In this document: positions 54,440 through 61,475 of the stretch, piece after piece
Layout of the letters: each line of letters opens with the position of its first letter
Numbering within the stretch: position 1 is the stretch's first letter
NCBI GenBank assembly: GCA_903869675.1
Contig: CAIQAB010000017.1
Location: forward strand, 62,001-126,000
Length of the DNA: 64,000 nucleotides
DNA from: an uncultured Verrucomicrobiota bacterium
GTDB taxonomy: Bacteria > Verrucomicrobiota > Verrucomicrobiia > Opitutales > Opitutaceae
Direction: 5' to 3'
Notes under the pieces: model-generated
Databases searched by the model: none
What the model saw: the letters and a program-made list of their open reading frames with translations, nothing else
Told to the model about the DNA's origin: nothing
Translations under genes and position numbers: made by a program

Positions 54440-54954
54440 GAGGCACCTCCCGCCAGACCGGCCGGCAGCGGCGCGGCCGTCCACGGATCGATCACCAACA
54501 CCCGGCGCGCATCCTTTTGCCGGATCTGCACCCGGGCGGGATCACAGGAACCATCAGGATAAAAACGCATGCGCTCGAGGGGATACTCCTCGATCTGGCC
54601 GCCGATCAGCGAAGCCCGGCCAAACTCGGCCTTGATCACGCGCACGCGCGGGCCGCCCTCGCGCAGGGGCAGCACCTCGACCTGATCCGTCCCCCAGAGA
54701 AAGCCCTGATCATCAGGCAACTGGACCATCTCGATGACCTGTCCGGTTTCCACCGCCCGCCCGCGCACCTTCTGTAAAAGCGCGAGCAGCGCCGTCTCCG
54801 GGTCCTGCTCCTTGTTGGCGTCGAGCAGCGAGACCGCCCCGCCGATCAGCACCGTTCCGAGCAGGGCGATGAGCAGCAGGACAAGCAGGATCTCCAGGAG
54901 CGTAAAGCCCCGCCGACCCGCGGGAAATGCGCGTGCGCGGCGCACCCGGATCAC
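54436..54954 (-). CDS. gspH: Type II secretion minor pseudopilin GspH
   Basis: A 172-residue pseudopilin with prepilin motif AGRRGFTLLEILLVLLLIAL and a globular head (LLALLQKVRGRAVETGQVIE, MRFYPDGSCDPARVQIRQK). Position after gspG and size fit GspH, though some lineages label this place differently. Its GTG start overlaps the gspG stop (GTGA). Confidence 0.8.
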   Translation of the reverse strand: MIRVRRARAFPAGRRGFTLLEILLVLLLIALLGTVLIGGAVSLLDANKEQDPETALLALLQKVRGRAVETGQVIEMVQLPDDQGFLWGTDQVEVLPLREGGPRVRVIKAEFGRASLIGGQIEEYPLERMRFYPDGSCDPARVQIRQKDARRVLVIDPWTAAPLPAGLAGGAS

Positions 54955-55397
54955 CAGTTGCCGATGTCTTCCTCGCCCTCGACCTTGTCCGCGCCCTTCG
55001 AGAACACGTCATAGGTGCCCTTGTTGCGCGTGCCGGGGTAACGATAGCCGTAAGACTCGCCCCAAGGATCGGTGGGCAGCTTGCCGCCCTTGGCCTCGAT
55101 GTAGGGGCCTTTCCAGCGATCAGCCTTGCCGGAGGGGGCGGTGACCAGGGCTTCCAAACCCTCGGCAGTGGAGGGGAAATCACCGAGGTCGATGCGGTAG
55201 CGGACCAGCGAGGTCTTGATCGAATCGTTGACGAAAATCTTGGCGATGGACGCCTGGCTGTCGCCGAAGATCTTATCGACGTTCTTGACCGCGAGGCCGA
55301 CCAGCAGGCCGATGATCGCGAGCACGACCAGAATCTCGAGCAGGGTGAAACCTTGACGGGCGGCACGCGGCAGACGGGGGCGGAGGTGGGTTAACAT
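54951..55397 (-). CDS. gspG: Type II secretion major pseudopilin GspG
   Basis: A 148-residue major pseudopilin. Prepilin peptidase site and helix: AARQGFTLLEILVVLAIIGL, with the invariant Glu5. The head shows DLGDFPSTAEGLEALVTAP and WKGPYIEAKGGKLPTDPWGE, the classic GspG signature including the calcium-binding loop. Start ATG 55397. It is the best-conserved gene of the cluster and confirms a type II secretion pseudopilus rather than a type IV pilus. A prepilin peptidase is not in the window. Confidence 0.95.
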   Translation of the reverse strand: MLTHLRPRLPRAARQGFTLLEILVVLAIIGLLVGLAVKNVDKIFGDSQASIAKIFVNDSIKTSLVRYRIDLGDFPSTAEGLEALVTAPSGKADRWKGPYIEAKGGKLPTDPWGESYGYRYPGTRNKGTYDVFSKGADKVEGEEDIGNW

Positions 55398-55431
55398 AGG
55401 GAAGTAAACTTTGGGCGAAAACCGGGGTCAC

Positions 55432-56025
55432 TCACTGCGCCGGCGCAGGGGCGGGGGCCTCGGCGGCTGGTGCGGCCGGTGCCGCCGGCTGGGCGGGCGC
55501 GCCCGGCTGACCGGGCTTCGTGGCAGCGTTGCGCAACGCGCGGCGCCGACGGACTTCGGCGGCGACTTGCTCGAGCCGGCGACCGTCGGGATTACTCTGC
55601 CCCACTGCGGGAGGCTGGCCGCCGGCCTGCACCGCCGCGACCGGATGCGGCACGGCAGCCGCACCGTTTTGCACGGTGGCCCGCTTGAGCTGGAGCTTCA
55701 CCGGCCGGCCGTTTTGCTCGACCTCGAGCAAAGAGTCTTGGGCATTGTAAGACACCACGCGCAAAGGACCCTCGCCCCCTTCGCGGATCCAGAAACCACG
55801 GCTCTGCGTCGTGTCGAAGACACTGTAGGAAGTGCCGGTCTCATCCACCGCCATACCACGAAACTCGAGCGTGCCCTGCTCGGCCGCCGCCTCGCCGGGA
55901 TTGGCCTTGGGGCCGGCCGCCGGGGCAAAGGGCGAACGTTCGACCAGGGTGCCGAAATCCGCGGCCGGCAAGGCCGGCCCCGGCAGGGCAAGGACAAGAA
56001 GAATGGGGAGGGCGGGGAGTTTCAC
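55432..56025 (-). CDS. GspC-like secreted/periplasmic protein at head of pseudopilin operon
   Basis: A 197-residue protein starting with a hydrophobic signal (VKLPALPILLVLALPGPALPA). The mature part has a repeat of short beta strands (FGTLVERSPFAPA, LEFRGMAVDETGTSYSVFD, GFWIREGGEGPLRVVSYN, LLEVEQNGRPVKLQLKRA), the pattern of the GspC homology region, followed by a Pro/Ala-rich tail. GspC normally links pseudopilus and secretin. The placement at the start of the cluster, 34 bases before gspG, supports that, but the match is by pattern only. I chose the GTG at 56023-56025; an ATG at 56067 adds 14 residues. Confidence 0.6.
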   Translation of the reverse strand: MKLPALPILLVLALPGPALPAADFGTLVERSPFAPAAGPKANPGEAAAEQGTLEFRGMAVDETGTSYSVFDTTQSRGFWIREGGEGPLRVVSYNAQDSLLEVEQNGRPVKLQLKRATVQNGAAAVPHPVAAVQAGGQPPAVGQSNPDGRRLEQVAAEVRRRRALRNAATKPGQPGAPAQPAAPAAPAAEAPAPAPAQ

Positions 56026-56093
56026 TGCAGAAAGGACGAGACAGGCAGGCCGTGCGGCGCTTGGCAACCTTCACATGGGACGCCCGCGCCTCT

Positions 56094-57089
56094 TCAGGGT
56101 TTCAGCACAATTTTCCCGAATTGTCCGCCCCGCTCCAGGAGCGCGAAGGCCTCCGCCGCACGCGCAAAGGGGAATACCTCGCCCACCACCGGCCGGATGG
56201 CATGGCCCGCCACCGCCGCCAGCATCGCTTCCCAATCGGCCGGACTCCCCATCGTGCTGCCGAGCAGACTGAGCTGCCGCCAGAAAACTTTGCGCATAGG
56301 CAATACCCCGGGGTTGCCCCGGGTGGCCCCAAAAAACACGATCCGCCCGCCCGGCGCCGCCAGATCGACGAGTGACTCGAAACCGCTGCCACCGGCGCTG
56401 TCCACCAGCACAGCAAACAGGCCGCCCGCCTCCCGCTCCGCCGCCTCCGCCCAGCCCGGCCGGGTATAATCAAAGCCCCCGCGCGCCCCCAGGGTCTTGG
56501 CCCGGGCGATTTTGGCAGGATCGGAAGAAGTCACCCACACCTCCGCACCCGCCGCCACCGCGAATTGCAAGGCAAAGACCGCCGTGCCCCCGCCGATGCC
56601 CCCCACCAAGACCCGCTCGCCCCGGCGCAAAGCCGCCCGGCTCATGAGCGCACGCCACGCCGTTAAACCCGCCAGTGGCAGCGCCGCCGCCTCCTCCTCG
56701 CCGAGATGGTCCGGAATCACCGAGACCTGCTCCACCGGCACCGCGATGCATTCCGCCAGCGTGCCATTCCGTGGCAGGCCGAGAATCGAAAAATCCGCCC
56801 CCTGCGCCGCCTCACCAGGGCCCCAGCCAAAGGAGGGATTGATGAGAACCCGCCGCCCACGCCACGCCTCGTCTACCCCCGCACCCGTCGCCACCACCTG
56901 ACCGGCCCCGTCGGACCCCGGGATGGAGGGAAATTTCAGCCCGGCATATTGGCCGAGCTTGATCCAGACGTCGCGGTGGTTGAGCGCCGCCGCCGCGATC
57001 CGCACCACCACCTCGCCCGCCGCCGGCGCGGGCTCGGGCATTTCGCGAAGTTCGAGTTGATTGACGCCGGTGAGCAGGATTGCGCGCAT
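56094..57089 (-). CDS. MDR-family zinc-binding-like/quinone oxidoreductase
   Basis: A 331-residue medium-chain dehydrogenase/reductase. It opens with MRAILLTGVNQLELREMPEP and continues with HRDVWIKLGQY, FPSIPGSDGAGQVVATGAGV and LPLAGLTAWRALMSRAALRR, then the NADP-binding ERVLVGGIGGGTAVFALQFA. The cysteine-glutamate zinc ligands of alcohol dehydrogenases are not seen, and the catalytic-site Asp/Ser (SDGAG) suggests a quinone oxidoreductase-like, zinc-free enzyme. Substrate not known. It is divergent from the pseudouridine synthase gene. Confidence 0.85.
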   Translation of the reverse strand: MRAILLTGVNQLELREMPEPAPAAGEVVVRIAAAALNHRDVWIKLGQYAGLKFPSIPGSDGAGQVVATGAGVDEAWRGRRVLINPSFGWGPGEAAQGADFSILGLPRNGTLAECIAVPVEQVSVIPDHLGEEEAAALPLAGLTAWRALMSRAALRRGERVLVGGIGGGTAVFALQFAVAAGAEVWVTSSDPAKIARAKTLGARGGFDYTRPGWAEAAEREAGGLFAVLVDSAGGSGFESLVDLAAPGGRIVFFGATRGNPGVLPMRKVFWRQLSLLGSTMGSPADWEAMLAAVAGHAIRPVVGEVFPFARAAEAFALLERGGQFGKIVLKP

Positions 57090-57147
57090 GGAAGGAGAGG
57101 TTCACCAAAACCGTAAACCTTCCCCGCGCCACCCGAAATCCGCCGCC

Positions 57148-57762
57148 GTGCTCATCGCCCTCCACAAACCCTACGGCGTGCTGTCCCAATTCACCCCCGA
57201 GCCCGGCTCCGCCTGGAAAACCCTCGCCGCCATCGGCACCCGCCCCTTCGCACCCGGCCCGCGCCTGCCGGCGGAGGTCTACCCCCTCGGCCGGCTCGAC
57301 GCCGATAGCGAGGGCCTGCTGCTTTTGTCCGACGAACCGGGCTTAAACACCCGCCTGCTCGACCCGCGCCATGCCCACGAACGCGAATACTGGGTCCAGG
57401 TGGAACGCGTGCCCGGCCCGGACGTCTTCGCCCGCCTCGCCGCCGGCGTCCGCCTGCCCGACCACGCCTGCGCCCCTTTGCACGTCCGCGCACTTTCCGG
57501 GGCGGAATCCGCCACCCTGCCCCCACGCGATCCCCCCGTGCGTTTTCGCAAAACCGTGCCCGATAGCTGGCTCTCCCTCGCCTTGCACGAAGGCAAGAAC
57601 CGCCAGGTGCGGCGCATGACCGCCGCCGTCGGCCACCCCACCCTGCGCCTGCTGCGCGTGCGCATCGGCCGGCTGACCCTGGCGGAACTGGGCCTGCTGC
57701 ACTCCCCCGGAGTCTGGCAAGTTTTGGATCCGGCGGCCCGCGCGGCGGTTTTCGCCCGGTGA
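57148..57762 (+). CDS. RluE/RsuA-family pseudouridine synthase
   Basis: A 204-residue pseudouridine synthase without an S4 domain, closest to RluE (23S rRNA U2457). Motifs: LHKPYGVLSQFTPEPGSAW at the start, catalytic Asp in YPLGRLDADSEGLLLLS, and HEGKNRQVRRMTAAVGHPTL, LRVRIGRLTLAEL. I chose GTG 57148, where the family motif begins; an ATG at 57088 would add 20 residues with weak codon bias and touches the divergent gene's start. The start is uncertain. Confidence 0.85.
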   Translation: MLIALHKPYGVLSQFTPEPGSAWKTLAAIGTRPFAPGPRLPAEVYPLGRLDADSEGLLLLSDEPGLNTRLLDPRHAHEREYWVQVERVPGPDVFARLAAGVRLPDHACAPLHVRALSGAESATLPPRDPPVRFRKTVPDSWLSLALHEGKNRQVRRMTAAVGHPTLRLLRVRIGRLTLAELGLLHSPGVWQVLDPAARAAVFAR

Positions 57763-57766
57763 AGCC

Positions 57767-58837
57767 CTACCCCGCGGCGGCCACCGCATCGGCCGGATAA
57801 CTCAAGCCCAGCGCGGCCCGCCAACGATCCAGCGCAGCCAGATTACCGAGCGTATCCTCCGGCGTCATGGCCGCGACGGCCCGCCCGCCCCCGCGCAAAG
57901 CCTCCGCGACCGCATCCGCCTCGAGCCCGTAGATATTACCCGCCTCGGTGGTGATCGTCTCCGGCTCGGCCGCCCCGCGCCGGTGCAGGCGGAAGGTCAG
58001 GGCCCCGCCACCGCGCGTGATTATCCAGGGATGCGGCACCTCGAGCCACCCCTCGGTGCCGTAAACCCGGGCGTTGTTTTCCAGACCCAGCCCCACTCCG
58101 GTCGCGATCTGCGCCACCAGACCTCCGGCAAAACCCAGCCCCGCCGTGGCAAACTCATCCACCCCGGTTTCCGGCTGCAACCGCCCCTGGGCAACGAGCC
58201 CGGCCGGTTCGGCAAAAGCCTCCGCCCCGCCCGCCGCCGCTCCCGCGATGAGCCTCGCCAGGGACATCGGATAACACCCGACATCCAGGATACCGCCGCC
58301 GCCCAGTTCGCGATTCCAGAGCCGCGAGGCGGGATTGAAGTCCGCGCGAAACCCGTAATTCGCCTGCACCAGCCGCGGCACCCCGATCGCCCCGTCCCGC
58401 ACCAACGCCGCGATGCGGGCGGTCTGCGGATGGCAACGATACATAAAGGCCTCCATAAACAACACCCCCGCGCCCCGCGCCGCCGCCACCATGCGCCGGC
58501 CCTCGGCGAGGTTCATGCCCGCCGGTTTTTCGCAGAGGATGTGTTTGCCCGCCGCCGCCGCCCGCTCCACCCAGACCGCGTGCTCGGGATGGGGCGTGGC
58601 GATGTAGACCGCCTCGACCGCCGGGTCCGCCAGCAAGGCCTCGTAGCTGCCATGCGCCGCCGCCGGCGCCAGCCCGTGCTCCGCCGCGAAGCGCGCCGCG
58701 CTTTCCGCCGTGCGGCTGCCCACCGCGACCAGACGCCCGGCCCGCGAGGCCGCCAGCCCGCGGGCAAAAACCCCCGCGATCCGGCCGGTGGAAAGAATGC
58801 CCCAACGCAGGGGAGGAAGTTCAGGGCTGGTCGCCAT
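57767..58837 (-). CDS. Gfo/Idh/MocA-family NAD(P)-dependent oxidoreductase
   Basis: A 356-residue two-domain dehydrogenase: LRWGILSTGRIAGVFARGLA (nucleotide-binding), YIATPHPEHAVWVERAAAAG, ILCEKPAGMNLAEGRRMVAA with the active-site Lys-Pro pair, and GGGILDVGCYPMSLARLIAG. It resembles trans-1,2-dihydrobenzene-1,2-diol dehydrogenase or glucose-fructose oxidoreductase-like members; the sugar is unknown. The ATG at 58837 is preferred (a longer frame to 58891 adds an unrelated start). It converges with the pseudouridine synthase and is divergent from the methyltransferase gene. Confidence 0.9.
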   Translation of the reverse strand: MATSPELPPLRWGILSTGRIAGVFARGLAASRAGRLVAVGSRTAESAARFAAEHGLAPAAAHGSYEALLADPAVEAVYIATPHPEHAVWVERAAAAGKHILCEKPAGMNLAEGRRMVAAARGAGVLFMEAFMYRCHPQTARIAALVRDGAIGVPRLVQANYGFRADFNPASRLWNRELGGGGILDVGCYPMSLARLIAGAAAGGAEAFAEPAGLVAQGRLQPETGVDEFATAGLGFAGGLVAQIATGVGLGLENNARVYGTEGWLEVPHPWIITRGGGALTFRLHRRGAAEPETITTEAGNIYGLEADAVAEALRGGGRAVAAMTPEDTLGNLAALDRWRAALGLSYPADAVAAAG

Positions 58838-58905
58838 GCCCGCAACCTGCGCACATCGCCCGCATTGCCAAGCGCGCTCGGACACCCCCACCCTGCCGCA
58901 CCGCC

Positions 58906-59643
58906 ATGCCCCTGCCCAAGGCCGAGATCACCCGCCTGCGTTCCCTGCAGGATAAAAAGAACCGCGAGGCGGCCGGACTCTACGTGGTCGAAAACCCCAA
59001 GGTCGTGGCCGAGTTGCTCGCCGCCGGCCAACCACTGGAGGCACTCTACGCCACCCCGGCCTTCCCCGCCCCCGCCGGCTCCCCGCCCCCCACCCTGATC
59101 ACCCCCGCCGAGTTGGGCCGCATCAGCCACCTGCCCACCCCGTCCGGGGTTTTCGCCGTCGGCCGCCTCACCCGCGCCACGCTCGCCCCCGGCGAACTCA
59201 CCGGGGGACTCACCCTCGCGCTCGACGGCATTCAAGATCCCGGCAACGTCGGCACCCTGCTGCGCATCGCCGATTGGTTCGGCTTCTCCCGCGTGCTGCT
59301 ATCGCCCGACAGCGCCGACCTTTTTTCCCAGAAAGTGATCAACGCCAGCATGGGTTCGTTTGCCCGCATGCGCGCCGTCACCACCGGCTTGGCCCCCGCC
59401 CTGGCGAGCGCCGCGACCGCCGGTTTGCCCGTGCTCGGCTGCGACCTCGCCGGAGACCCGGTCTACGCGCTGGCGCCGATGCCCGCCGCAGTCGTCGTGA
59501 TCGGGAGCGAGGGCCGCGGCCTCTCCCCCGGCGTGGCGGCGACCTTGACCCGCCGCATCACCATCCCGCGCCACGGCGGCGCCGAGAGCCTGAACGCCGC
59601 CGTCGCCGCCGGCATCGTCTGCTCCGCCCTGCGCGCCCGCTGA
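58906..59643 (+). CDS. SpoU/TrmH-family RNA methyltransferase
   Basis: A 245-residue SPOUT methyltransferase that adds a 2'-O-methyl group to rRNA or tRNA using S-adenosylmethionine. The three family motifs are present: IQDPGNVGTLLRIADWFG (motif 1), VVVIGSEGRGLSP (motif 2) and IPRHGGAESLNAAVAAGIV (motif 3, trefoil knot). The N-terminal domain (KNREAAGLYVVENPKVVAEL) is an RNA-binding L30e-like fold. Target site not determinable. Start ATG 58906. Confidence 0.92.
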   Translation: MPLPKAEITRLRSLQDKKNREAAGLYVVENPKVVAELLAAGQPLEALYATPAFPAPAGSPPPTLITPAELGRISHLPTPSGVFAVGRLTRATLAPGELTGGLTLALDGIQDPGNVGTLLRIADWFGFSRVLLSPDSADLFSQKVINASMGSFARMRAVTTGLAPALASAATAGLPVLGCDLAGDPVYALAPMPAAVVVIGSEGRGLSPGVAATLTRRITIPRHGGAESLNAAVAAGIVCSALRAR

Positions 59644-59733
59644 CCCGCCGGGCGGAGCCGTGCGAACAGGCCGGCCGGGGTGGGCCCACTCCACGCCTTT
59701 TGGCGGCCCGCCCTTTCTGCAACGAAGCCGAAT

Positions 59734-61299
59734 CTAGGGCAAGGTCAGCGCCGGGACCCGCGTGACGCCGATGCGCATGAACTGGGCGGCGGGCGCCCCC
59801 GCCGCCGGCGCCAGCGGGGTCGGGCCACGACAGGTGCACCATTGGGCCGCCCCGTCGATCACGGGCGTCCCGACGGCGATCGCGTTCTCCAGCCACGGAC
59901 CGGCCGGCGTCGTCGCGGTAAACACCCGGTAGTCGATCCCGGCCGCGGCCGACGGGCGGCGGTAAACGAGGGAGAGATAGGTGTCGCCGTTGAGCGCGAG
60001 CGACTGGGACGTGACCGCAGGCCGGTTGGCCGCCGCGCGAGGATCGGCGGCGAGGGCGAGTTCGAGCAGGTTCGGCGCGCCATCCCCATCGGGGTCGGCG
60101 AGGTCGCCACAGACCGCAGGCTCGGCCATGTCGCGGGCGCTGAAATACGGCGCGGCGAGCGCCGGCAACTCAGCGAACACCGTCTGGGCGGCCAGGGCGC
60201 GGCCAGTGTAGTCGAAGAGCGCCTGGTTTTCCCAATTATTGCCCGAAGTGGCATCGAGGTTGTTCCAGCCATTGCCCGTGCGGACCGTCCAGGTGGCATC
60301 CCAGTAAACCACCCCGGCCCCCCGCCCCGCCGGCACCCGGTCGAGGATGTCAAAAATCGCCCGCAACATCGCGGCCTGCCCCGTCGCGGTGGCCGCATAG
60401 CCCGCCGTCAACTGCGTGCTCAGGCCGATGACGTTGCCCTGGCTGTCGCCGGCGTTCAGAGTGAAAGGATAGGCGGTTTCGCAGATGAGGACCGGCTTTT
60501 GAAAATAAGCCGCCGCCTGGGTGACGGTGCTTTCCAACGCGGCGAGCGTCCCGTGCCAATACGGGTAATAAGAGAGCCCGATGTAGTCCCACGCCACGCC
60601 CGCGCCCTTCACGCCGTCGAACCACCAGCGCACCGTGTCCCAGTTGCCGCCTTGGGCGATGTGGAGCACGACCGCCGTCGTCGGGGACGCGGCGCGGACG
60701 GCGGCGATGCCGGACTGGAGATAGGGGGCGAGCGCGCTAAAGGCATAGCCTTGGGTGGAGAGCCGGCCCTCGGGCCAGAGCAGGCCGTCGTTGATTTCGT
60801 TGCCCACCTCGACGTAGTCCGCCGGCGTGCCTTGGGCGGCGAGCGCGGCGCAGAGGGCATAAGTGTGGTCGTAAACCGCCGCGCGCAGGTCCGCCGCCGA
60901 AAGGGCGGCCCAGGCGGCGGGCTTGGTTTGTTGCGCCGGATCCGCCCAGGTGTCGGAGTAGTGAAAGGTCAGCAAGAGTCGCAGCCCCAAGGCGTGGGCC
61001 CGGCGGGCCATGGGCAAGATGGCGGCGGCGCCGTGGAACCCGTCCGGCGAGGCCACCCAGACCCGCAACCGGACGAGATTCATGCCGTTGCCCGCGAGGA
61101 TGGCGAGGGCATCGCCCCGCGTGCCGCCAGCCGTGCGATAGACCCCGCCCAAAGACTCCCCCTTGGCGAGCGAGGAGACGTCCCCGCCTTTGATCCAGAC
61201 GGCCCCATTTAGGCAGCAGGAAAAGCCCGCCCCCAAGACGACCAGCCACCCGCCCCGCCCCCGGACCGAGAGAATGAAGCCGCGGAGCAATGCACCCAT
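59734..61299 (-). CDS. Secreted GH53 arabinogalactan endo-beta-1,4-galactanase
   Basis: A 521-residue exported galactanase. Signal peptide from ATG 61299 (GGWLVVLGAGFSCCLNGA); the frame could start at 61404. The GH53 barrel shows WIKGGDVSSLAKGESLGG, NGMNLVRLRVWVASPDG and LLLTFHYSDTWADPAQQT, the acid/base Glu168 in EVGNEIND, the nucleophile Glu274 in PVLICETAYPF, and VVYWDATWTVRTGNGWNN. A C-terminal module with LADPDGDGAPNLLELALAA (residues ~395-521) resembles the ends of the PL11-like and M4 proteins here. Type I galactan from rhamnogalacturonan side chains is the expected substrate, giving oligomers for the GH42 enzyme. Confidence 0.92.
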   Translation of the reverse strand: MGALLRGFILSVRGRGGWLVVLGAGFSCCLNGAVWIKGGDVSSLAKGESLGGVYRTAGGTRGDALAILAGNGMNLVRLRVWVASPDGFHGAAAILPMARRAHALGLRLLLTFHYSDTWADPAQQTKPAAWAALSAADLRAAVYDHTYALCAALAAQGTPADYVEVGNEINDGLLWPEGRLSTQGYAFSALAPYLQSGIAAVRAASPTTAVVLHIAQGGNWDTVRWWFDGVKGAGVAWDYIGLSYYPYWHGTLAALESTVTQAAAYFQKPVLICETAYPFTLNAGDSQGNVIGLSTQLTAGYAATATGQAAMLRAIFDILDRVPAGRGAGVVYWDATWTVRTGNGWNNLDATSGNNWENQALFDYTGRALAAQTVFAELPALAAPYFSARDMAEPAVCGDLADPDGDGAPNLLELALAADPRAAANRPAVTSQSLALNGDTYLSLVYRRPSAAAGIDYRVFTATTPAGPWLENAIAVGTPVIDGAAQWCTCRGPTPLAPAAGAPAAQFMRIGVTRVPALTLP

Positions 61300-61475
61300 A
61301 CACCCCGCGTAAACCCCGCCCCCGCAGGAGGCAATAGCCGGTTGCAGGTAAACTGGAGCGAAGGCCCGGCCAGCCCCGAAAAACCGGAGCTGCCCGAAAG
61401 GCATAGAATTATTTGCCGCAAAGCATAACCTAGGTCCCCTGACTATATGTCACTTGGGACTGTGGATCATGCTGT

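Noticed and set aside
59680-61212. Long plus-strand frame opposite the GH53 gene
   Set aside because: Arg/Gly/Ala-rich shadow; GH53 active-site glutamates are on the minus strand.
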